From JAQUTK01 sp963677415 (GTDB lineage: Bacteria > Bacteroidota > Bacteroidia > Bacteroidales > JAQUTK01), in contig CAXXFJ010000014.1 in the NCBI GenBank assembly GCA_963677415.2, forward strand, positions 1 through 64,000: a DNA stretch of 64,000 nucleotides, read 5' to 3'. Below are positions 36,719 through 44,381 of the stretch, one piece after another; positions within the stretch are counted from its first letter, which is position 1, and every line of letters starts with the position of its first letter. The notes under the pieces are model-generated. The model saw only the letters and a program-made list of their open reading frames with translations. It did not search any database and was not told the DNA's origin. Made by a program: the position numbers and the translations under genes.

Positions 36719-37966
36719 TTATTTATTTGTTTTTAATTTGTTATTGTTTTTATACTGTGACATGTCAGATACGACTACTTGTTCTCCTTCTTTTAATCCG
36801 GAGATTACCTCTACATATTCGTAATTACTTTCTCCCAGTTCGACTTTCCGCTTGATAAGTGTACTGCCATCCAGTACAAATAAATCGTAGGACCCCTTTC
36901 CTGTATAATATGGACCGTTGGCTATCCGCAAGATATTATCCTTTACAGCATCCATGACATACACATCCGTCCTCAATCCGGAGCGTAGCCTTTTATGATT
37001 ATCATTGGTTAGTTGCACACTAAAAGAGATGACTCCGTTTCTGGAAAGAGGAGTCACACTACTTACGATTCCTTCCAATTGTTCTGTTCCAATCTTTACG
37101 ATCGCTTTATTTCCTGTTGCAATCCGATCACTATAGCTATCTGCAATTTCACCCTCTATTTTAAAATGTGAAAGATCTGATATGACTGCGATTTGTGTAC
37201 CCTGTGGCACACGTACTCCCACCTGATTATTGATATAGGAGAGAATTGCCTTTCTGGGCGATCGTATTTGTGCATCGTCCAATACACGTTTGGTCTCGGC
37301 AAGTGTTTTCCGGAAGATATTTAAATCCAGATTGGCTACGTCGCTTGCAGACTTAGCTATGCTCTTGTCGTTTTCGCATTTCTGTTGCATCTGTTTGTAT
37401 TCAAGTACCGCGACTTTATAGCGTAGCTCTACTTCATGTACTTTATCTGTTGTTCCAGCGCCAATACTATCCAGATATTTTTCGTTCGTGAGTTCCACAT
37501 TCATTTGATCTATCTGCAGCTTCTTTACATTTAACTGCATTTCAGCATTGCTGATGTCACTTTGCGACTGTATCCTTGACTGTTCGATTTTGTACTGTCG
37601 CATCTGAAGTTCGTCAAGCATTTTTTTATAGTCAGTTTCTATACTTTGCAGATCAAGCCGTAATAACGGAGTACCTACGTTTACCGAATCGCCGGCCTTC
37701 TTATAGACTTCTACGATCCGACTTTCAATAGGAGTATTTATAATCTCCTCAAAGGCTGCAACGACCTTTCCTGAAGCACTTACAGATATTTCTATCGTCC
37801 CTTTATCAACTTCAGACAACTGAATGTTTTGCAATGAAACTTTATTGCTGAAGAGTGAGACCAAGAGATAGATGACAAGGATACATGCAAGTAGGATAGC
37901 CGAGAACTTGATGATTCTTATTCTTCTTTCTTTTAAAAGCTGTTCTTTGGGTATTTCTCTGTCCAT
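36719..37966 (-). CDS. Membrane-fusion (HlyD/MacA-like periplasmic adaptor) protein, first gene of exporter operon
   Basis: The 415-residue protein has a single N-terminal membrane helix (residues ~22-42), a biotinyl-lipoyl-like half motif (SASGKVVAAFEEIINTPIES), a long coiled-coil hairpin (~110-220, KKMLDELQMRQYKIEQSRIQ), the second half motif and a beta-barrel (VKIGTEQLEGIVSSVTPLSR). It would bridge the MacB-type permeases and the TolC-like channel. It is the promoter-proximal gene, downstream of the sigma-54 site at 37997-38011. Confidence 0.9.
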   Translation of the reverse strand: MDREIPKEQLLKERRIRIIKFSAILLACILVIYLLVSLFSNKVSLQNIQLSEVDKGTIEISVSASGKVVAAFEEIINTPIESRIVEVYKKAGDSVNVGTPLLRLDLQSIETDYKKMLDELQMRQYKIEQSRIQSQSDISNAEMQLNVKKLQIDQMNVELTNEKYLDSIGAGTTDKVHEVELRYKVAVLEYKQMQQKCENDKSIAKSASDVANLDLNIFRKTLAETKRVLDDAQIRSPRKAILSYINNQVGVRVPQGTQIAVISDLSHFKIEGEIADSYSDRIATGNKAIVKIGTEQLEGIVSSVTPLSRNGVISFSVQLTNDNHKRLRSGLRTDVYVMDAVKDNILRIANGPYYTGKGSYDLFVLDGSTLIKRKVELGESNYEYVEVISGLKEGEQVVVSDMSQYKNNNKLKTNK

Positions 37967-37996
37967 AACTATTGAGGTTTTTTATTCTCTTTTATA

Positions 37997-38011
37997 GCAA
38001 ACGGTATGCCA
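37997..38011 (-). promoter_or_regulatory. Sigma-54 promoter (-24/-12), TGGCATACCGTTTGC
   Basis: The minus strand reads TGGCATACCGTTTGC. It has the -24 GG and -12 GC separated by exactly 10 bases, and matches TGGCAC-N5-TTGC at all but one conserved base. The predicted start is near 37985, about 20 bases before the adaptor ATG. It fits the NtrC-type activator encoded in the same operon. A 13-base match to the IHF consensus (AATCAACAACTTA, minus strand) lies at 38019-38031. Confidence 0.75.
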
Positions 38012-38055
38012 TAATTAGTAAGTTGTTGATTATCAATAAAGAACGACTTTTTGCT

Positions 38056-38094
38056 GTGTTCGAAAGCGGACAGAGTGTTCATTTTCGAACACTC
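38056..38094. promoter_or_regulatory. Palindromic enhancer candidate for the NtrC-type activator
   Basis: GAGTGTTC (38073-38080) and GAACACTC (38087-38094) form a perfect palindrome with a 6-base centre. A third half-site GTGTTCGAAA at 38056-38065 is the reverse complement of TTTCGAACAC at 38083-38092. The cluster is 45-83 bases upstream of the -24 element, a normal place for an activator binding site. Confidence 0.6.
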
Positions 38095-38337
38095 ACTAAT
38101 AAGGAGTCAACTGTAGTTATAGATAAATATAAGAGTATACTGAGATTAGAGTTAGAAGTAAAACGAGTCAACCCCTTTGGTTCTTGCTCAATTTAGTTGA
38201 ATACATCTTGACTTTTTAGAAACAATCTTTAGGAATCTGCAAATCAACCAATGAGAAAAGTCTTCTTCATAAAGGGAGATAAATAGACCAAACCAGTAGA
38301 TAAAAGTCATCAACAAAGATGTCTTTCTTATCCCGTG

Positions 38338-38403
38338 CCGTGGAATGATCGTTCCGAACTTCAAAATGATCATTCCACGGTTCGGGACGATTATTCCGTG
38401 CTT
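38338..38403. repeat. Three degenerate 21-bp tandem repeats with 13-bp inverted repeat
   Basis: Units at 38341-38361, 38362-38382 and 38383-38403 share a pattern near GGAATGATCATTCCGCGCTT. CCGTGGAATGATC (38338-38350) is the exact reverse complement of GATCATTCCACGG (38368-38380). The period is a multiple of three, but the open minus-strand frames across it (e.g. 38188-38406) have no other support as genes. Confidence 0.6.
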
Positions 38404-38472
38404 CAATATAAGTAATGTGTTGGGGAATTATTACTTTCTCAACTTGATAAAGCATACATTTCTTCCTAACAG

Positions 38473-38562
38473 ATGGCGAAATATATCAAACAAGAAATAA
38501 TTGATCCTACTCATCCTTTCATGCGATTAGATGATTATGTTGTATATAATCCGCAAGAATGA
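38473..38562 (+). other. Short open frame, 29 residues, uncertain
   Basis: An ATG at 38473 opens MAKYIKQEIIDPTHPFMRLD and ends at a TGA after 29 codons. The amino-acid composition is protein-like, but there is no clear promoter. It could be the 5' remnant of a lost gene. The surrounding 37967-38909 stretch holds the sigma-54 promoter region, the 21-bp repeats and an orphan terminator, and nothing else that I recognise. Confidence 0.2.
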
Positions 38563-38683
38563 TATCCACCTTTTATCCAATGAAAGGGACAAGACGCATA
38601 ACTAGGATATAGCTTTCAACCAAATTGAGGAAGAACCACCCCTTTCAGGGTACTACAAGGTGTCGTGAAGCACCTGTGTGCTT

Positions 38684-38715
38684 GAATCCTTTCCAGAAAG
38701 AAGGATTCGTTTTTT
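38684..38715 (+). terminator. Rho-independent terminator without an obvious upstream gene
   Basis: GAATCCTT (38684-38691) pairs perfectly with AAGGATTC (38701-38708), and a run of six T follows G at 38709. A smaller hairpin AAGCAC/GTGCTT lies just before it. No gene on the plus strand ends here, so it may end a small RNA or a decayed transcript. Confidence 0.65.
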
Positions 38716-38802
38716 GTTGCTTTCCGAACAGCTTTTTCAGCAAATTCTAACTATCTGAACAGAAATGAGGTGGCTTGAGAGACTTAAGCTGGATAAATTG
38801 TC

Positions 38803-38810
38803 TATATTTG
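38803..38810 (+). promoter_or_regulatory. Bacteroidetes -7 box (TATATTTG)
   Basis: TATATTTG fits TAnnTTTG and would start transcription near 38816, leaving a leader of about 95 bases before the ATG at 38910. Confidence 0.45.
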
Positions 38811-38909
38811 CCAATATATTAAAGACGTGAATATCTCTGATAACAGAGTGCTTATTATTATGCTGTGTATAGATTTGAACGTTACAGAAAACTTTAAATA
38901 CGATAGGAT

Positions 38910-39452
38910 ATGGGCGACATTATTCAATTAAAGATAACTTTAAAAAACACAGAACCAGCTATTTGGAGACAAATACTTGTGGATAAATCAACGACTTTTT
39001 CCCAATTACACGAGATCATTCAAACTGTAATGGGATGGGATAGTTGTCACCTGTATGAATTTGAAATCAAAGGAAACAGGTTAGGCGAACCTTACGAGGA
39101 CGATCTAATGTGGGGTGAAAAGATTGTGGATGCATCCAGTATATCTCTTGGTTCTTTAATCTCTGCGAAATTGAAATTTATCTACCGATATGACTTTGGT
39201 GACAATTGGGAGCACGCGATTCAGGTAGAAAAGTTCTTGCCTAAAGATGAGAACGTAAAATATCCGGTCTGTATAGATGGAGCACTAAATTGTCCACCGG
39301 ATGACTGTGGAGGTGTTTGGGGCTTTTATGACTTACTAAAGATATTGAAGGACAAGAAACATCCTGAACATAAGGTAATGCTTGAATGGATGGGCGGAAA
39401 GTATAATCCGGATTTTTTCGACAAAGAATTAGTCAATAGGTCATTACATTAA
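38910..39452 (+). CDS. Plasmid pRiA4b ORF-3 family protein
   Basis: The 180-residue protein matches the pRiA4b ORF-3-like family along its whole length: IIQLKITLKNTEPAIWRQI at the start, TFSQLHEIIQTVMGWDSCHL in the middle, YRYDFGDNWEHAIQVE and the cysteine-containing CIDGALNCPPDDCGGVWGF. The molecular function of the family is not established, and it occurs both on plasmids and chromosomes. There is no signal peptide, so it is cytoplasmic. It is monocistronic, with a terminator shared with the converging methyltransferase gene. Confidence 0.9.
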   Translation: MGDIIQLKITLKNTEPAIWRQILVDKSTTFSQLHEIIQTVMGWDSCHLYEFEIKGNRLGEPYEDDLMWGEKIVDASSISLGSLISAKLKFIYRYDFGDNWEHAIQVEKFLPKDENVKYPVCIDGALNCPPDDCGGVWGFYDLLKILKDKKHPEHKVMLEWMGGKYNPDFFDKELVNRSLH

Positions 39453-39538
39453 GCATTACTATTCCCGAATTCAAGGTACAGGAGATTGAGCCATAAATGA
39501 TTGAGAATCTGGAAAAACCGTTGTAATACACTTGCCAG

Positions 39539-39574
39539 TCAGATAAAGTTTGGTTGTGCTGAAACTTTATCTGA
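39539..39574. terminator. Bidirectional stem-loop between converging genes
   Basis: TCAGATAAAGTTT (39539-39551) is the exact reverse complement of AAACTTTATCTGA (39562-39574), with a 10-base loop. It lies between the stops at 39452 and 39587. Confidence 0.65.
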
Positions 39575-39586
39575 AAACTCCGGTTA

Positions 39587-40771
39587 TTACGCTTCTTTCT
39601 TTTTTGTGCAGATAAGTATCTTCTGATTGTCATAGGTAGTAGTGCCAAACAGGTACTCACTTCCTCCGTCTTTGAGCTTCAATCGTTTCTTCAGTTCCTC
39701 TGCGGATGATGGAAAGTTGCGAACTGCCACATTTGCCTGAGTCAATCCTTTCAGGGTGGCACACTGCTTGACTTTGTTTATCGCACAATACTCTTTGATA
39801 ACGAAGATGCGTCCCGGGAAAGCCGCTTCATAACGATCGGACGTATAGAGGTGACTGTTTGGGTGTAGTTTCTCTAATTGAAACAGAGAAGAAAGCGTTC
39901 GAAATGCACCTGCTTTCATCACCGCTGCATTCGGTTCGTAGAGATAGCTTTTGAGCGATGTTGCCCAATGGCATTCAGAAATGTGTTCTTCTGATAAAGT
40001 AAATGTATGTGCTTGTGCAGGGCTCTCTTTGAGTAGATTGATGCAATGGATAGCCGTTTCGCCGCTAAAGTCACGTGAGAGGACTGCCACCAACTCCTTG
40101 CATTCATTGTGCACAGCAATGATGTACATCGCTTCCACTTGACCGAGAGAACGAAGTGCGGCAGTGATATCCAGCATGGGTGATAGTTTGATCATCACTT
40201 TGGGTGCTTTCTCCAACAACAGATCTTTGATGGAAGCTACATCTGGTTCGCAATCCTCTAGTGCTACGGTCTTCTTTCCTTGTCCGTCTCTGCGCGCAGG
40301 ATCCAGAAAGATGCAGTCGCAAGGAGTCATGGTCTGTAAATACGCCACTCCATCGCCCTCTATCACATCGATATGCGATAGACCCAGTACCGCGAAGTTG
40401 TGACGTGCCAGCTGGCAAAGTTCTTCTTGTCGCTCCACATAGGTTACAGTGCGAAACCCTTCAGCAAGAAAGAAACAATCGATCCCTAGTCCGCCGGTCA
40501 GATCAGTAAGCGTATCTCCACTAATGAGTGATGCCTTGAAACGGGCGGTCATCTCTGACGAACATTGTTCGAGGGGAAGATGGTCGGGTAGGAGGATACC
40601 TTTATTTGCATACCAAGTAGGCACTTTCTCTTCAATGCGCTGCCTTCCTGCTATCTGCCGGAGAGCCTCTCTCATCTCTATCTCGGGATATTTGCAAGCT
40701 TCGAGTGCCAGTTTGCGTACATCATCTTTCAGATGTTCCTGTATAAAATCAGAGAGAATATTTTGTGCCAT
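39587..40771 (-). CDS. Class I SAM-dependent methyltransferase with THUMP-like domain
   Basis: Motif I is LTDLTGGLGIDCFFLA, followed by VERQEELCQLARHN and the motif IV sequence DCIFLDPARRDGQGKK. The C-terminal ~90 residues fit a THUMP-like RNA-binding domain, so the likely substrate is RNA or a related cytoplasmic target. The open frame extends back to 40897, but a perfect -7 box at 40792-40799 lies inside the extension. Transcription would begin near 40785, so the start is the ATG at 40769-40771 (MAQNILSDFIQEHL) or, almost leaderless, 40781-40783 (MNKLMAQN). I chose the former, giving 394 residues. Confidence 0.85.
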   Translation of the reverse strand: MAQNILSDFIQEHLKDDVRKLALEACKYPEIEMREALRQIAGRQRIEEKVPTWYANKGILLPDHLPLEQCSSEMTARFKASLISGDTLTDLTGGLGIDCFFLAEGFRTVTYVERQEELCQLARHNFAVLGLSHIDVIEGDGVAYLQTMTPCDCIFLDPARRDGQGKKTVALEDCEPDVASIKDLLLEKAPKVMIKLSPMLDITAALRSLGQVEAMYIIAVHNECKELVAVLSRDFSGETAIHCINLLKESPAQAHTFTLSEEHISECHWATSLKSYLYEPNAAVMKAGAFRTLSSLFQLEKLHPNSHLYTSDRYEAAFPGRIFVIKEYCAINKVKQCATLKGLTQANVAVRNFPSSAEELKKRLKLKDGGSEYLFGTTTYDNQKILICTKKKEA

Positions 40772-40791
40772 CAGTTTGTTCATAAGGAGTA

Positions 40792-40799
40792 CAAAGATA
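40792..40799 (-). promoter_or_regulatory. Bacteroidetes -7 box (TATCTTTG), decides the methyltransferase start
   Basis: The minus strand reads TATCTTTG, a perfect TAnnTTTG, 20 bases upstream of the chosen ATG at 40771. Confidence 0.5.
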
Positions 40800-40885
40800 G
40801 AGATTTTCTTTGACCTTACAAATGAGCATTTTACATTATGATGGGAAAATCTTTGAGAAGATAGGTACATTCTAAAGCTTTTATT

Positions 40886-40893
40886 TATCTTTG
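40886..40893 (+). promoter_or_regulatory. Bacteroidetes -7 box (TATCTTTG) for the first M6 protease
   Basis: TATCTTTG fits TAnnTTTG and is 47 bases before the ATG at 40941. Confidence 0.5.
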
Positions 40894-40940
40894 CCACGAA
40901 ATCTACTTAATGTATTATTTGTAAATGTAATTTTGATATT

Positions 40941-43900
40941 ATGAAGAAGTTATTCTCAGCTCTTTTTCTCCTGCTAATGCCTTTACTTTTGATGGCAGCT
41001 CCTCTGAAAAATATGCCTGTCAAGCTGACACTTCCCAATGGAGAAATCCTGAACTGTCTGGCATCGGGTGATGAATTTTTTAATTACCTCCATGATGCGG
41101 ATGGCTATACGATAGTAAAAGGAACAGATGGTTATTATTATTATGCTTTGCGTGCGGAAGGTGATAGCATTTTGCCATCAGAATACAAGGTAGGAAAGAC
41201 GGATCCGAAGCAAATCAGAGCGCTCACTGCAGGTTCATTGATCTCAGGTGCAACCTATGAACGTTTACGTAAAGCATCTCCCTATCTGATGCCGGACGGC
41301 ACTAACCGGACTGTAGCCAGGTCGATGGGACAAGCATCCGCTTCTTCATCGTATCTGACGGGTAATACCAATCTGCTTGTTTATTATATTAAACTAGCCG
41401 ATAATGATAAATTTACCAAAAGCTTTGCAGAGGTCAATACACTTTTTAATTCAGTATCACCAACTACAGCTTCTGTCAAAGGCTATTTTGAAGCTACCTC
41501 ATACAATAACTTCAGCTTTACGACACATTTCATACCCGATGCTGCTCCCAATGGTGCTATCAGCTATTATGAGGATCAGATGACCCGTGACTATATGAAT
41601 ACCGGTAATAATCCCCCCGTACCTGAATCAAGTTGGGCTGCACAAGGTGCAAACCGTGAACATTGCTTGTTACGCCGTGCTGTAGAATGGGCAAATACAA
41701 ATGCTCCTCTGCCTAATGGATTGGATGTGGATAAAGATAATGACGGCAATGTGGATAACGCTTGTTTTGTCATAGCCGGTGCTGCAACTACCTGGGGAAG
41801 CACCTTGTGGCCTCATGCCTGGAGCCTATATACTACAAATGCATACGTAAATACGACTACCGGACAGAAAAAGATAGGTAATTATATCTTGCTTTTTGGC
41901 GACTGGCTGGATAAAAATGTAGTCTGTCATGAATTGACCCATAATCTGGGTGATCCTGATTATTATCGCTACGATGACATCTATCCCAATGGAAGTCCCG
42001 TGACGGGCTGGGATCCGATGGATAACAATAATAATGTATATACGCTGACTTTTAAGAAAAATAAATATCAAAACATCTGGCTTCCAAATGTTCCGGAGAT
42101 TACAGAATCGGGCACATACTCTTTAAAATCGGTTCTTTCTTCCGATAGCAACTGTTATAAGATTACTTCTCCTTTTGATCCTCAGACTTACTTTATGCTG
42201 GAGTATCGTCAGAAGAAGGGTCTTTATGAAGGGAATGTGCCGGGAAATGGATTGCTTGTTTGTCGTATTGATACGCGTTATACTGGTACTCAAAATGGTC
42301 CGTATAAAGATGAAATATTTATTTATCGTCCCGGTGGTACTATGGGGAGTGGCGGTGATCCGTCAAAAGCGAACTTCTCTGCTGCTGCCGGTATCGGACG
42401 AACAGCTATCAATGATTACACCAATCCTTCGAGCTACCTTCAGAATGGTGGCTTCGGTGGACTGGATATCTCTGATATCTCTGCTGCCACGAGCGACTCC
42501 TCACGCATCACCTTCACGGTTAATATCCGAACGAAAAGAGATTCTGTGAAGCCGACGCTTGGACCTAGTTATACTAATTTCCGTCTGATGAACGGCCTGT
42601 CTGAGGGAGCATTGACGTATCTTCCTGCAAGCAAGAGCTGCTCTTCAAAGAAAGATCAGGTTGTGACAGACGGCATGTTTGATAAATTCAGGATTCAGTA
42701 TATTACTTCTAAATACCAGTTTAGAATTTATCCTACCGGTGAGACAGCTCTCTGTCTGATGATAGATTCTTTGGCTACTGCCGACGACTCACTTTATATA
42801 GGAGATTATACATCTGCAGACAAGAAGCCGTGGCAGTTGTGGGAATTCACCTATGGAGATGGCGAAGGTTATATGATCCGTAGTGTGAACAATCCGGATC
42901 TCTATCTGACCACGACCACTTCCGGTTCGCGTCCTGTTGTAGTACGTAAACGCGCAGGCACAAAGGCCCAATTCTGGTATTTTAAAGAGGTGGCCGGCCG
43001 AACAATGGTCGGAGAAGCCAAATTGATAACCAATGATGGCTATTACAAGATTAAGAGTAAAAGCACAGGATTAGCTCTTCAGCCTTCCGGAACAGCAGAT
43101 GGCGATGTGATTCAGCAGATAACTGCTGCTACTGACGATGCACAGTTGTGGAAAGTATCTTTGACGCAAGACAGTCTGGCATATGTTCTTACCAATGTAA
43201 AATCAGGGAAAGTACTTGATGTCCGTTCGTTCAAGATTCTAGGCGTTCAGCTCTTCCAATCCGATAATGTGAGTGAGATTGACTACGGACAGCAATTTGA
43301 ACTTCTCCCGTTAAGCAACGGTTCGTATGGAATCCGTAGCAGACTGACTTCCTACGGTCTGGACAATTCCGGCAAGACAAAAGACAAAGGGCAAGTTATC
43401 CAATATACCTATCAGGCCGCTACCAATGCCAATCAGCAATGGGTGCTGGAGGAAGATTATGAAGAAAATAATCTGTTGAAAAATGGAACTTTCGAAACTG
43501 GACTGAATTACTGGACAGTTGGCACAACTCCCACCTCCATTAGTTCAAAGACTAACATCGACACCAATAATCCTCTGGTCGGTAAATATGCTCATATTCT
43601 CAATACATCAGGAATGACGCTGGATATGAAACAATTTGTCTCTACATTGCAATATGGTCGTTATATGATGACAGCCTATGTACGTAGCAGCGGTGGTTTT
43701 GTGATGTATGCGAAAGATACTTCAGAGGACGACTCCGAGGTGCAGGTTGCCATTGGTTCTTCTGCTACTAACGCGGATTTTGTAAAAGTTTCCATCCCTG
43801 TTGTTGCAACCGGTGCAGCTCAGATCGGATTTAAGGGTACAAATACAGGCACATCGTGGATTGATGTGGATAATGTCTCTTTCCGTCTGACTGAATTGCT

Positions 43901-44201
43901 GACGGATGAACAGATCGAAGAGGTGCCTGTGGCTCAATCGCTGTACAATGCACCTAATCCTTTTGAGGATGAAACCGTCTTTGCCTATCAGTTGGCATCT
44001 TCGTCTCAGTCAGTGACTCTGTCGATTTATAATACGGATGGACGTTTGATGGATACATTGAAAGATTTGCCATCTGATCAAGGTCTGAATGAATATACAT
44101 ATCGTAATCCGGGCCTTACTAGTGGTATCTATTATGGTATTCTTACCGTGGTTGGTGATACAGGGATGCAACGGCAAACTGTCAAGATTCTGGTGAAGTA
44201 A
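40941..44201 (+). CDS. Secreted M6-family metalloprotease with lectin-like domains and sorting-type tail (copy 1)
   Basis: The 1086-residue protein has a signal peptide (MKKLFSALFLLLMPLLLMAA), an M6/immune-inhibitor-A-like catalytic domain with zinc motif H330-E-L-T-H334 followed by NLGDPD, and a ricin-type beta-trefoil-like region (~residues 630-835, with Q-x-W repeats such as QLWEF, QFWYF, QLWKV and QQWVL). A carbohydrate-binding-like sandwich starts NLLKNGTFETGLNYW (~840-985), and the tail has PNPFEDETVF and ends QRQTVKILVK, resembling the type A sorting domain of type IX secretion substrates. It should cleave proteins outside the cell. The second half is almost identical to copy 2, while the first half is clearly diverged. 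Confidence 0.9.
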   Translation: MKKLFSALFLLLMPLLLMAAPLKNMPVKLTLPNGEILNCLASGDEFFNYLHDADGYTIVKGTDGYYYYALRAEGDSILPSEYKVGKTDPKQIRALTAGSLISGATYERLRKASPYLMPDGTNRTVARSMGQASASSSYLTGNTNLLVYYIKLADNDKFTKSFAEVNTLFNSVSPTTASVKGYFEATSYNNFSFTTHFIPDAAPNGAISYYEDQMTRDYMNTGNNPPVPESSWAAQGANREHCLLRRAVEWANTNAPLPNGLDVDKDNDGNVDNACFVIAGAATTWGSTLWPHAWSLYTTNAYVNTTTGQKKIGNYILLFGDWLDKNVVCHELTHNLGDPDYYRYDDIYPNGSPVTGWDPMDNNNNVYTLTFKKNKYQNIWLPNVPEITESGTYSLKSVLSSDSNCYKITSPFDPQTYFMLEYRQKKGLYEGNVPGNGLLVCRIDTRYTGTQNGPYKDEIFIYRPGGTMGSGGDPSKANFSAAAGIGRTAINDYTNPSSYLQNGGFGGLDISDISAATSDSSRITFTVNIRTKRDSVKPTLGPSYTNFRLMNGLSEGALTYLPASKSCSSKKDQVVTDGMFDKFRIQYITSKYQFRIYPTGETALCLMIDSLATADDSLYIGDYTSADKKPWQLWEFTYGDGEGYMIRSVNNPDLYLTTTTSGSRPVVVRKRAGTKAQFWYFKEVAGRTMVGEAKLITNDGYYKIKSKSTGLALQPSGTADGDVIQQITAATDDAQLWKVSLTQDSLAYVLTNVKSGKVLDVRSFKILGVQLFQSDNVSEIDYGQQFELLPLSNGSYGIRSRLTSYGLDNSGKTKDKGQVIQYTYQAATNANQQWVLEEDYEENNLLKNGTFETGLNYWTVGTTPTSISSKTNIDTNNPLVGKYAHILNTSGMTLDMKQFVSTLQYGRYMMTAYVRSSGGFVMYAKDTSEDDSEVQVAIGSSATNADFVKVSIPVVATGAAQIGFKGTNTGTSWIDVDNVSFRLTELLTDEQIEEVPVAQSLYNAPNPFEDETVFAYQLASSSQSVTLSIYNTDGRLMDTLKDLPSDQGLNEYTYRNPGLTSGIYYGILTVVGDTGMQRQTVKILVK

Positions 44202-44219
44202 AGGAACTCAAATATTATT

Positions 44220-44255
44220 GTAGCCCTTAATAGTCTGATGATTATTAAGGGCTAC
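44220..44255 (+). terminator. Perfect 13-bp stem-loop terminator
   Basis: GTAGCCCTTAATA (44220-44232) is the exact reverse complement of TATTAAGGGCTAC (44243-44255), with a 10-base loop, 18 bases after the stop of M6 copy 1. It separates the two protease genes into independent units. Confidence 0.75.
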
Positions 44256-44351
44256 ATTGTTTCTGTACATAATGGGTTAAATATACGACGTAATGCAATT
44301 TCTCAGACTAATGTGTCACAAAACTGTACAAGAGTATATTGAATTAACGAA

Positions 44352-44359
44352 TACATTTG
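44352..44359 (+). promoter_or_regulatory. Bacteroidetes -7 box (TACATTTG) for the second M6 protease
   Basis: TACATTTG fits TAnnTTTG and lies 22 bases before the ATG at 44382. Confidence 0.5.
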
Positions 44360-44381
44360 TGAATATCAATTTTAAATCATT

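Noticed and set aside
37972..38196. 74-codon plus-strand frame
   Set aside because: It overlaps the sigma-54 promoter and palindrome and has no promoter of its own or protein family character.
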